DNA of 11,139 nt from an uncultured Collinsella sp. (lineage in GTDB: Bacteria > Actinomycetota > Coriobacteriia > Coriobacteriales > Coriobacteriaceae). The DNA lies in assembly GCA_900543275.1 (NCBI GenBank), contig UQQL01000064.1, positions 1 through 11,139 on the forward strand. Direction: 5' to 3'. This document shows, one piece after another, positions 1 to 5,216 of this stretch. The position numbers and the translations under genes are program-made. Every line of letters starts with the position of its first letter. Within the stretch, counting starts at the first letter, position 1. Under the pieces are notes generated by a model. That model did not search any database. It was not told the DNA's origin and saw only the letters and a list, made by a program, of their open reading frames with translations.

Positions 1-55
1 ACCTATGACGTTCTGATTCGTAGTCAGACCCTCTATCCAGCTGAGGTAACGCCGC
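1..55 (-). tRNA. tRNA-Arg(ACG), cut by the window edge
   Basis: The reverse complement starts with the acceptor strand GCGGCGT, followed by T8, A9, a CCTC/GAGG D-stem and an anticodon stem TCTGA/TCAGA that closes the loop CTACGAA, giving anticodon ACG. The 3' part (most of the T-arm, the acceptor 3' strand and CCA) lies outside the window. The visible 55 bases are identical to the complete copy at 220-296, so this is a tandem duplicate. An ACG anticodon is normally converted to ICG and reads CGU, CGC and CGA codons. Confidence 0.93.
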
Positions 56-67
56 AACGCACGGATT

Positions 68-96
68 ATTATGCACGTGACCCCTCGATGGGTCAA
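68..96 (-). promoter_or_regulatory. Promoter of the first tRNA-Arg
   Basis: On the minus strand there is a -35 box TTGACC (91-96), a 17-base spacer and a -10 box CATAAT (68-73). The tRNA body starts 12 bases after the -10 box. The spacer contains an inverted repeat TGACCC-N6-GGGTCA (78-95) that overlaps the -35 box. It could fold or bind a protein, but it may also be chance. Confidence 0.75.
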
Positions 97-149
97 GCGA
101 CAATTTGGAAAAATTTTACGAAGTGATGATTAAGACGCCCGCGCCTCGA

Positions 150-180
150 CCGAGGTTCGAATCCATGTGGTGTTGCCATA
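150..180 (+). other. Possible relic of a tRNA 3' end (T-arm to CCA)
   Basis: The plus strand reads GAGGTTCGAATCC, the classic T-loop signature, and 14 bases after it come GCCA and an A-rich stretch leading into a hairpin. The T-stem does not pair properly and no D-arm or anticodon arm can be built upstream, so this is not a working tRNA. A similar block (T-loop, about 14 bases, CCA, ATAA) lies at 5130-5160, also just beyond a tRNA terminator. This is an inference from the motif alone. Confidence 0.35.
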
Positions 181-209
181 AAAGAAAAGCCCCCGTTGCC
201 GGAGGCTTT
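180..209 (-). terminator. Terminator of the second tRNA-Arg
   Basis: On the minus strand a 10-bp stem AAAGCCTCCG/CGGGGGCTTT with a GCAA tetraloop (one G-U pair) is followed by TTTTCTTTT. It starts 10 bases after the encoded CCA of the tRNA. It separates this tRNA from the promoter of the next copy, so the two are separate transcription units. Confidence 0.85.
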
Positions 210-219
210 CAATTTCAAT

Positions 220-296
220 TGGTGCGGCGTATAGGATTCGAACCTATGACGTTCTGATTCGTAGTCAGACCCTCTATCCAGCTGAGGTAACGCCGC
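220..296 (-). tRNA. tRNA-Arg(ACG), complete
   Basis: The full cloverleaf can be drawn on the minus strand. The acceptor GCGGCGT pairs with ACGCCGC, with discriminator A at 223 and CCA encoded at 220-222. The D-stem is CCTC/GAGG, the anticodon stem TCTGA/TCAGA holds loop CTACGAA, and the T-loop is TTCGAAT. The anticodon ACG assigns arginine. It has its own promoter (309-337) and terminator (180-209), and a tandem second copy lies at the left edge. Confidence 0.96.
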
Positions 297-308
297 AGCG
301 CAAGACAT

Positions 309-337
309 ATAAAACCACTTTAGCTTATTGGAGTCAA
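309..337 (-). promoter_or_regulatory. Promoter of the second tRNA-Arg
   Basis: The minus strand carries TTGACT (332-337), a 17-base spacer and TTTTAT (309-314). The -10 box ends 12 bases before the first base of the tRNA, the same distance as for the other copy, which supports the assignment. The -10 box is only a 4 of 6 match to TATAAT. Confidence 0.65.
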
Positions 338-373
338 GCACAATCTCAAACTTTTTTGTGGAACGCAGTTTTG

Positions 374-751
374 TCATGCTGCTCCGCATATACCGTCGTT
401 CCCCGTACGATCGATTGGCTTTTCGATCACGTCAAACTTAGCATCAAGTTCCCTCAGGAGCGATCTCACCCGCTGGGCACAATCATAATCGGCAAACGAG
501 ATACTCAACATGCGAGCAACCTGGTTAGATGTCCGGACCCCATAGAAATGCTCCAGGGCCACAAGCCCCTCGTGCGCCACAAACGTCTCAACCACATGCG
601 GCGACTCCTCGTAGCACCATTGGGTCAACGGACCCTCGCTCGTCTGTCGAACCACCAGGCCACCCATGCCAGACGGCTCACACGTTACAAGCAGGTACTC
701 CCCGCCCTCGTCGCTCTCAAACAAAACCACCCGATCATCAAACAGCTCCAT
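374..751 (-). CDS. Hypothetical protein, 125 residues, under a possible SOS box
   Basis: I do not recognise this protein. It is soluble, acidic and without a signal peptide or membrane segment. The N-terminal third looks like beta strands (DRVVLFE, EYLLVTCEP, GGLVVRQ); the rest is mixed, with a likely helix near residues 92-108 (DCAQRVRSLLRELD). The C-terminal tail is Gly- and Asp-rich and probably disordered. The ATG at 751 has a Shine-Dalgarno-like AAGGGG six bases upstream, which supports the start and that the gene is real. It stands alone between tRNA-Arg and serS. Upstream lie an extended -10 box (TGCTATGCT) and a perfect GAAC-N4-GTTC, the core of the Gram-positive LexA site, so DNA-damage control is an inference worth testing. 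No clear terminator follows the stop codon. Confidence 0.75.
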   Translation of the reverse strand: MELFDDRVVLFESDEGGEYLLVTCEPSGMGGLVVRQTSEGPLTQWCYEESPHVVETFVAHEGLVALEHFYGVRTSNQVARMLSISFADYDCAQRVRSLLRELDAKFDVIEKPIDRTGNDGICGAA

Positions 752-784
752 CGCGTCCCCTTTCTCTCGCTCTTATTTAGCAAA

Positions 785-813
785 AGCATAGCAGGTAGAT
801 GACTGTATACAGA
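785..813 (-). promoter_or_regulatory. Candidate promoter of the 125-residue protein gene
   Basis: The minus strand has TATGCT (785-790) preceded by TGC, an extended -10 arrangement that tolerates a poor -35 box. At 17 bases' spacing the -35 hexamer is TCTGTA, a weak match. The expected transcript start leaves a leader of about 25 bases before the ATG at 751. Confidence 0.4.
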
Positions 814-823
814 ACAGTTGTTC
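812..823. promoter_or_regulatory. SOS-box-like operator (GAAC-N4-GTTC)
   Basis: The sequence GAACAGTTGTTC has perfect 4-base arms around four bases, and the match to symmetry extends to GAACA/TGTTC. This is the core of the LexA site known from Bacillus and actinobacteria. It touches the presumed -35 region of the gene ending at 374, where a repressor would block RNA polymerase. A further perfect palindrome CTGTATACAG (803-812) abuts it. Binding by LexA is inferred. Confidence 0.5.
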
Positions 824-872
824 GTGTATTTTCTATTGAGCTGTCCGCATGGCATGGTATGGACCTGCGCAC

Positions 873-900
873 GAAATAGGGCGCCCCCGAAGGAGCGCCC
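873..900 (-). terminator. serS terminator
   Basis: On the minus strand a 9-bp stem GGGCGCTCC/GGGGCGCCC with a TTCG tetraloop (one G-U pair) starts 24 bases after the serS stop codon and is followed by TATTTCGT. The U-tract is short but the hairpin is very strong. Confidence 0.85.
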
Positions 901-924
901 TTGCATATCGCCTATGCAGCCAAG

Positions 925-2208
925 TTACGCGACCGGCTCGATCTTCTCGAGGCCGCCCATGTAGGGACGCAGGACCTCGGGGATCGTGATGGTGCCGTCG
1001 GCGTTCTGGTAGTTCTCCAGAATGGCAGCCATGGTACGGCCAGCCGGCAGGCCGGAACCGTTAAGGGTGTGCAGGTAGCGCGAACCCTTGAAGTTCTCGG
1101 GGTCGCGATACTTGATGTTGGCGCGACGGGCCTGGAAGTCACCGCAGTTGGAGCAGGAGCTGATCTCCTTGTAGGCGTTGTAGCTCGGCAGCCAGACCTC
1201 GATGTCGTAGGTCTGACGGGCAGAGAAGCCCAAGTCGCCGGTGCACAGGCTAATCACGCGATACGGCAGGCCCAGCTGCTGCAGCAGGTACTCGGCCTCG
1301 GCGGTCATGCTCTCGAGCTCCTCGTCGGACTCCTCCGGCTTGGCAAACTTGACCATCTCGACCTTGTCGAACTCGTGCTGGCGAATGATGCCGCGGGTGT
1401 CGCGACCGGCGGAACCGGCCTCCTCGCGGAAGCAGGGGGTGAAGGCAGTGTAGCGACGCGGCAGGGTGTCGGCATCGAGAACCTCGCCGGCGTGCAGGTT
1501 GGTAAGCACGACCTCGGCGGTAGGGATCAGGAAGTTGTCGCCCGAGACGTGATAGGCGTCGTCCTCGAACTTGGGCAGCTGGCCCGTACCGAACATGGTC
1601 TGACGCTTGACGACGATGGGCGGCCACCACTCCTTGAAGCCACGGCTCGTGTGCGTGTCCAGGAAGAAGTTGATAAGGGCGCGCTCCAGGCGGGCGCCGG
1701 CGCCACCGAGAACGGTGAAGCGGCTGCCGGAGAGCTTGTTGCCGCGCTCGAAGTCAAGGATATCGAGGTCGGTGCCCAGATCCCAGTGCGGCTTAAAGTC
1801 GAAGTCGAACTCGCGCGGGGTGCCCCAACGACGGCGCTCGATGTTCTCGTCCTCGTCCTTGCCGTACGGCGTGGCCTCGCAAGGAATGTTGGGCAGGTGA
1901 GCCATGAAGTCGTACTGCTCCTGCTCGAGGGCGGTGCGGCGCTCGGCCAGACCGTCAATCTTCTCGTTGACGGCGCGCACGGCCTCCTTGGCGGCCTCGG
2001 CCTCGTCCTTCTTGCCCTCCTTCATCAGGGCGCCGATCTTCTTGGACTCGGCATTGCGCGTGGCTTGAAGTTCCTCAACCTCGGTGATGACGGCACGACG
2101 CTCGTCGTCGAGCTCAAAGAACTTCTCGCGATCCCAAGACGTCTGGCGGTTAGCCATGGCGACATCGATGGCATCGGGGTTCTCGCGAACAAACTTGATA
2201 TCAAGCAT
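925..2208 (-). CDS. serS: Seryl-tRNA synthetase
   Basis: SerRS is a cytoplasmic class II synthetase that charges tRNA-Ser (and tRNA-Sec where present) with serine using ATP. The protein has 427 residues, the usual bacterial size. Residues 1-10 (MLDIKFVREN) are the typical start. A long helical coiled-coil arm that grips tRNA-Ser spans about 28-105. Class II motif 1 lies near 171-200, motif 2 (CFREEAGSAGRDTRG, from 259) and motif 3 (NGSGLPAGRTMAAILENY, from 383) are all intact. The serine pocket segment PTAEV is at 229-233. I chose the ATG at 2208 rather than 2235 because GGAGG sits five bases before it and because family members start there. Transcription ends at the hairpin at 873-900. A promoter candidate is at 2266-2295. 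The leader is too short for a T-box. Confidence 0.98.
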   Translation of the reverse strand: MLDIKFVRENPDAIDVAMANRQTSWDREKFFELDDERRAVITEVEELQATRNAESKKIGALMKEGKKDEAEAAKEAVRAVNEKIDGLAERRTALEQEQYDFMAHLPNIPCEATPYGKDEDENIERRRWGTPREFDFDFKPHWDLGTDLDILDFERGNKLSGSRFTVLGGAGARLERALINFFLDTHTSRGFKEWWPPIVVKRQTMFGTGQLPKFEDDAYHVSGDNFLIPTAEVVLTNLHAGEVLDADTLPRRYTAFTPCFREEAGSAGRDTRGIIRQHEFDKVEMVKFAKPEESDEELESMTAEAEYLLQQLGLPYRVISLCTGDLGFSARQTYDIEVWLPSYNAYKEISSCSNCGDFQARRANIKYRDPENFKGSRYLHTLNGSGLPAGRTMAAILENYQNADGTITIPEVLRPYMGGLEKIEPVA

Positions 2209-2237
2209 TAGATCCTCCGGCGATATACATTCCATTT

Positions 2238-2276
2238 AGGTTGCAACCTTGTACATGTATGGGCAAGTATATACTT
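2238..2276. promoter_or_regulatory. Cluster of three perfect palindromes between divergent genes
   Basis: Three palindromes lie in 39 bases between serS and the divergent small gene: AGGTTGCAACCT (2238-2249), TACATGTA (2252-2259) and AAGTATATACTT (2265-2276). The last carries a TATACT hexamer on each strand. The centres are 12 and 15 bases apart. This resembles a set of operator sites over divergent promoters, but no regulator is known to me for these motifs. Confidence 0.4.
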
Positions 2277-2295
2277 ATGAGCGTTTACGACCCAA
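2266..2295 (-). promoter_or_regulatory. Candidate serS promoter
   Basis: The minus strand has TTGGGT (2290-2295), an 18-base spacer and TATACT (2266-2271), a 5 of 6 match to the -10 consensus. The predicted start point leaves a leader of about 50 bases. The -10 box lies inside the palindrome AAGTATATACTT. Confidence 0.45.
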
Positions 2296-2319
2296 CTCAA
2301 CTACGCAAGAAGGCACCCA

Positions 2320-2493
2320 ATGGACGCAGTTTTTTCCTTTTTGTTTGGCACCCGCACCGGTTTTGCCATCCTTTTCGCCGGCGGCATCCTGCTGTTTGCG
2401 ATTATTGCCTTTGTAATGGAGAAGCGCACCCATAAGATGTATGTCGACCGCGGCCCCAAGTCCGAGGACGAAGAAGACAGCTTCTGGGACTAA
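2320..2493 (+). CDS. Small single-pass membrane protein, 57 residues
   Basis: This is the only plus-strand gene I can support. It starts MDAVFSFLFGTRTG, has one hydrophobic segment (about residues 14-33, rich in Phe, Ile, Leu, Ala and Gly), then a basic stretch EKRTHK (34-39) and a very acidic tail (SEDEEDSFWD). The positive-inside rule puts the charged C-terminal tail in the cytoplasm. A weak ribosome site AGAAGG lies six bases before the ATG; no other start codon exists between it and the upstream in-frame stop. The gene is divergent from serS and ends at the terminator 2545-2585. The sharp split into hydrophobic and charged parts and the codon use argue that it is real. I do not know its function; small proteins of this build often bind a larger membrane partner. 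Confidence 0.75.
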   Translation: MDAVFSFLFGTRTGFAILFAGGILLFAIIAFVMEKRTHKMYVDRGPKSEDEEDSFWD

Positions 2494-2531
2494 CCTGCCA
2501 AAAAAGGACAGGTTTATTTTGGTCGGTTTTA
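2492..2531 (+). repeat. Left copy of a 40-bp inverted element
   Basis: This stretch begins inside the stop codon of the small membrane protein gene. It shares its outer arms (AACCTGCCAAAA and TTTTGGTCGGTTTTA) with the copy at 2614-2653, while the middle is inverted: AAGGACAGGTTTA here against the reverse complement AAGGGACAGTTGA in the other copy. Each copy is itself an imperfect palindrome because its arms are near reverse complements. Confidence 0.65.
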
Positions 2532-2544
2532 TCTGGGCAAACGC

Positions 2545-2585
2545 AAGTGCCCCGCAACTGGAATTGAGCCAGTTGCGGGGCACTT
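2545..2585. terminator. Bidirectional terminator between convergent genes
   Basis: A perfect 17-bp stem (AAGTGCCCCGCAACTGG and its complement) encloses the 7-base loop AATTGAG. It lies between the plus-strand small gene and the minus-strand proC, which converge here. The stem ends are A/T pairs with TTTT on the plus side, so it can serve the small gene; for proC the tail is weaker. Confidence 0.85.
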
Positions 2586-2613
2586 TTCGCTAAAAGGACA
2601 AAACCGCAGGAAA

Positions 2614-2653
2614 AACCTGCCAAAATCAACTGTCCCTTTTTTGGTCGGTTTTA
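2614..2653 (-). repeat. Right copy of the 40-bp inverted element
   Basis: This copy ends inside the TAA stop codon of proC (2651-2653). Read on the minus strand, its core CCAAAAAAGGGACAGTTG closely matches the core of the left copy, CCAAAAAAGGACAGGTTT. With its partner it frames the terminator hairpin symmetrically. Just before it is a small hairpin GCAGG-AAAAA-CCTGC (2607-2620). Confidence 0.65.
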
Positions 2654-3421
2654 CTGGAGGGTTGCGTCGATTGCCTTGACCAGGGCGCTGCGCATGCCGG
2701 CGTCCTCGAGCGCAACGACGCCCTTGATGGTGGCACCACCGGGCGAGCATACGGCATCCTTCATCGCCGCAGGATGCTGGCCAGTTGCAAGCTGCAGCTT
2801 TGCCGTACCCAGCACCATCTGGCTCACAATGCGATAAGCATCCGCACGCGGGATACCGTGCTTGACCGCCGCATCGCCCAGGGCCTCGATTGCCATGGCG
2901 ACAAACGCCGGAGCGCAACCACCCACCGTGCCGCCCACAAACAGCAGGCTTGTGTCGAGCTCGACGACAGCGCCAAGCTTACCGAGCAGGTCGAGCACCA
3001 CAGCACGCTGCTCGTCGTTAAGCGTCGAAGCCTTCTCGCAGGCGATGACGCCCTCGCCCACCGAAACCGGCGTGTTGGGCACCGTCGAGATATGCGCGAC
3101 GCCCGGCAGGACCTGCTCCCACTTGGCACTGTCCCAGGTCCAGGCAACCGACAGAACGACCTTTTTGGCAAGAGCATCCTTGAGCGGGGCGAATACCTTC
3201 TCGATCATGTACGGTTTGACCGCAGCGACCACGATATCGGATGCGGCGACAACCTCGGCGGCATCGTGGCAGGCGACCATGCCGCGCGCCTCGCAGCGCT
3301 CAACCAGTGCGTCGTAGCGACCCGCGCAGGCGCACATGTCGCTCGCAGCTACACCGGCAGCGATCCAGCCATCGGCCATAGCGCTCGCCATATTGCCAAA
3401 ACCGACAAATCCAATCTTCAT
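2651..3421 (-). CDS. proC: Pyrroline-5-carboxylate reductase
   Basis: ProC performs the last step of proline synthesis, reducing pyrroline-5-carboxylate to L-proline with NAD(P)H in the cytoplasm. The 256 residues match the family length. The N-terminus is the dinucleotide-binding Rossmann start GFVGFGNMA (4-12); AAVKP (66-70) ends a Rossmann strand; VPNTPVSVGEG (114-124) is the conserved middle signature; the C-terminal dimer domain has GGCAPAFVAMAIEALGDA (167-184) and the substrate loop DAVCSPGGATIKG (222-234). An upstream in-frame start exists at 3445, but the ATG at 3421 gives the canonical MKIGFVGFGN and has AAAGGA nine bases before it. The gene follows rlmH after 73 bases and may share its transcript. 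The arginine common before the MPNTP motif is replaced (STVPNTP), a mild variation. Confidence 0.96.
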   Translation of the reverse strand: MKIGFVGFGNMASAMADGWIAAGVAASDMCACAGRYDALVERCEARGMVACHDAAEVVAASDIVVAAVKPYMIEKVFAPLKDALAKKVVLSVAWTWDSAKWEQVLPGVAHISTVPNTPVSVGEGVIACEKASTLNDEQRAVVLDLLGKLGAVVELDTSLLFVGGTVGGCAPAFVAMAIEALGDAAVKHGIPRADAYRIVSQMVLGTAKLQLATGQHPAAMKDAVCSPGGATIKGVVALEDAGMRSALVKAIDATLQ

Positions 3422-3494
3422 ATCGCATAGTCCTTTCAGACACATTCCTCAAAACGAAAGGTATTGTCCCACGCCATTGTTTCGTATTGCCGAC

Positions 3495-3965
3495 CTATTT
3501 GTGATACGGCTCGCCACGACTGATCTTGCAGGCGCGGTAGATCTGCTCCAGCAGCACCACGCGCGCCAAGTTATGCGGCAAGGTAATACGTCCAAAGCTG
3601 AGCATCTCGTCGGCTCGTGCGCGCACGTCATCGCTCACGCCGTCCGATCCGCCAATTACAAAGGCGATGTCGCTGTTACCACGTAGCATAAGATCATCGA
3701 GCCGCGCCGAAAGTTCCTCGCTCGAGCGCTCTTTGCCCTCAATGGCCAGCAAGATCACATGTGCTCGAGGCGGCAGGGCTGTAAGAATCGCCGCCCCCTC
3801 CTTGTCGCGCGCGGCATCCACGCCGCCCGCCTTAGCCGGGTCGATATCGGCCACCTCGCGGATATCCACCTTGGCATAGGCACCTAGGCGCTTGGTGTAC
3901 TCAGCGCACGCGTCCTTCCAAAAGCGCTCCTTGAGCTTACCGACGCAAACGACGGTGTATTTCAC
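3495..3965 (-). CDS. rlmH: 23S rRNA pseudouridine-1915 N3-methyltransferase
   Basis: RlmH methylates pseudouridine 1915 in helix 69 of 23S rRNA on assembled 70S ribosomes, using S-adenosylmethionine. The 156-residue length is typical of this SPOUT-fold enzyme. Hallmarks are LAIEGKERSSEELSARL (from 73), the SAM-binding loop FVIGGSDGVS (102-111), and the knot-forming C-terminus, with LPHNLARVVLLEQIYRAC from 129 and the terminal ISRGEPYHK. The start is a GTG at 3965. Its ribosome site AAGGAG is formed by the last codons of the upstream SPFH gene, whose stop lies six bases before the start, so translation is probably coupled. Confidence 0.97.
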   Translation of the reverse strand: MKYTVVCVGKLKERFWKDACAEYTKRLGAYAKVDIREVADIDPAKAGGVDAARDKEGAAILTALPPRAHVILLAIEGKERSSEELSARLDDLMLRGNSDIAFVIGGSDGVSDDVRARADEMLSFGRITLPHNLARVVLLEQIYRACKISRGEPYHK

Positions 3966-3971
3966 GCGCGT

Positions 3972-4910
3972 CTACTCCTTCGAATCGTTTTGAACTTTGC
4001 CGGCGGCCAGCATCTGCTCGAACATCGAGGCCGACTGCGAAAAGTCGCTCGGCAGCACGACCGTCGAGGTTTTACCCGTGCGAGCGAACTCCGTCATCAT
4101 CTCGGACCACTGCGTAAACATGAACAGTTGGTTGGCCTCGTCATTGCCGACACCCGTCTCCTGGATGATCTCGAGCGAATCTTTGATACCCAGTGCGATG
4201 GCCTTGCGCTGGTTGGCGATGCCCTCGCCCGCCTTTTCCATTGCCTCGGCCTCGGCGGTCGCCTCGGTGACGCGCTTGATGCGGTCTGCCTCGGCGAGCT
4301 CCTGTGCCGCAGCGCGCTTGCGCTGGGCGGCGTTGATGTCGTTCATGGAGTTCTCAACCTCGGTCGGCAGTGCGATTTTGGTGATGAGCGTCGACACGAG
4401 GGTGAAGCCGTAGGCGGCCATCTGCTCGGAAACGGTAGCGTTGACATCCTTGGCGATGTCATCCTTCTTGGCAAAGACCTCATCGAGTGTGTAGACAGGA
4501 ATCGAAGAGCGCAGGGCGTCGGTGATGAAGTCACGCATCTGGTCGACGGGCTCCTGCAGCATGTAGTAGCTCTTGTAGATGCCCGAATCTGCCGGGCCGG
4601 CGCCCATGTCGTAGCTCACGTGGTACTGAGCGGAGACCTCAAGGCCGATGGTCACGTTGTCCTGGGTCTTAACGTCGATGCCAAAACCGTTTTTCATGGT
4701 GCGCAGGCTCACCGTGGCGGCCTTGCGGTCGATCACGGGCACCTTCACGTGGAAGCCCGCGTTGACGATACGATTGAACTTACCCAAGCGCTCGATGATT
4801 ACGGCGTGCTGCTGTTCAACGACATAACAGGCGTTGGGGAGCAGCAGCAACAGGATGATGATGGGAATCAAAAGGCTGGTAAGGGCGGCGATGATACCGG
4901 AAAACAGCAT
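3972..4910 (-). CDS. SPFH/band-7 (stomatin-like) membrane protein
   Basis: SPFH proteins form oligomeric rings or scaffolds at the inner face of the membrane and often work with membrane proteases (HflK/HflC, QmcA and stomatin types). The 312 residues show an N-terminal membrane anchor (about 5-25, LLIPIIILLLLLP), then the band-7 domain starting VVEQQHAVIIERLGKF (30-45), with PVIDR (58-62) and TQDNVTIGLEV typical of the fold. An Ala/Glu-rich coiled coil (AAQRKRAAAQELAEADR and beyond) occupies about 195-245, followed by a C-terminal part with NQLFMFTQWSEMM. I chose the ATG at 4910 (MLFSG) because AGAGGAG lies just before it; a start at 4931 would lack this. Downstream, rlmH is coupled. The protein is closer to the stomatin/QmcA type than to HflK; no NfeD or protease gene is next to it. 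Confidence 0.93.
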   Translation of the reverse strand: MLFSGIIAALTSLLIPIIILLLLLPNACYVVEQQHAVIIERLGKFNRIVNAGFHVKVPVIDRKAATVSLRTMKNGFGIDVKTQDNVTIGLEVSAQYHVSYDMGAGPADSGIYKSYYMLQEPVDQMRDFITDALRSSIPVYTLDEVFAKKDDIAKDVNATVSEQMAAYGFTLVSTLITKIALPTEVENSMNDINAAQRKRAAAQELAEADRIKRVTEATAEAEAMEKAGEGIANQRKAIALGIKDSLEIIQETGVGNDEANQLFMFTQWSEMMTEFARTGKTSTVVLPSDFSQSASMFEQMLAAGKVQNDSKE

Positions 4911-4967
4911 GGTCTCTCCTCTGATAGGCACACGTTGCCATTAGGATACCCGTCCAAGGAGATCGTG

Positions 4968-5027
4968 CATAACAAAAAAGCCCCCATTGCTGGGAGCTCT
5001 TTCATTTAATGGTGCGGGCGAAAGGAC
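4968..5027 (-). repeat. Duplicate of the tRNA-Leu 3' end plus terminator
   Basis: These 60 bases match 5157-5216 at about 57 positions. On the minus strand they comprise the last 18 bases of tRNA-Leu (GTCCTTTCGCCCGCACCA) and the terminator hairpin AGCTCCCA-GCAA-TGGGGGCT with its T-run. The match stops sharply inside the T-arm of the tRNA. No tRNA body precedes this copy, so it is a fragment. Its hairpin could still act as a second terminator ahead of the SPFH gene. Confidence 0.85.
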
Positions 5028-5156
5028 GTCCGCGTATCCGCTTCGCGGATCCGCACCGGCTTCGCCCGCCTGCCGGCGGACTCGCCAGCTCGCTAAAAAC
5101 GCTCCGCGTTTTCTTGACGCTCGCTCCTTCACAGGTTCAAGTCCCTGCGATGGGCC
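5028..5156. other. Hairpin-rich GC spacer between the two tRNA-Leu 3' ends
   Basis: No gene is supported here. The stretch holds several perfect small hairpins: ATCCGC-TTC-GCGGAT (5036-5050), CCGGC-N11-GCCGG (5056-5076) and AAAACGC-TCC-GCGTTTT (5096-5112), with the palindrome GGACGTCC straddling its left edge (5024-5031). Its right end has a T-loop-like AGGTTCAAGTCCCTG (5133-5147) followed by a CCA (5156-5158), resembling a broken plus-strand tRNA 3' end. It may be a small dispersed repeat or the decayed body of a lost tRNA gene. Confidence 0.5.
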
Positions 5157-5216
5157 CATAACAAAAAAGCTCCCATTGCTGGGAGCTCTTTCAATCAATG
5201 GTGCGGGCGAAAGGAC
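5157..5216 (-). repeat. Original copy of the tRNA-Leu 3' end and terminator repeat
   Basis: This is the partner of the copy at 4968-5027 and contains the intact tRNA-Leu 3' end and its terminator. The two copies are in direct orientation and 129 bases apart. Confidence 0.85.
5163..5187 (-). terminator. tRNA-Leu terminator
   Basis: The minus strand has a perfect 8-bp stem AGCTCCCA/TGGGAGCT with a GCAA tetraloop, continuing into TTTTT. It starts 11 bases after the encoded CCA. The GCAA loop and the T-rich tail ending in TTATG resemble the other two tRNA terminators in the window. Confidence 0.88.

Noticed and set aside
93..389. 98-codon minus-strand frame
   Set aside because: It runs through the whole tRNA-Arg, its promoter and its terminator, so it is not a gene.
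901..2211. 436-codon open frame on the plus strand, antisense to serS
   Set aside because: The serS protein on the other strand has all family motifs. Long antisense frames are common in GC-rich genes because stop codons are scarce; the antisense product is low-complexity (Gly, Val, Leu, Ala rich) and matches nothing I know.
2209..2319. T-box riboswitch upstream of serS or metG
   Set aside because: The leaders are about 50 and 70 bases at most, far too short for a T-box, and no T-box sequence was seen.
3990..5009. 339-codon plus-strand frame antisense to the SPFH gene
   Set aside because: It is the mirror of a well-supported gene, with low-complexity Gly/Leu/Asp/His-rich product.
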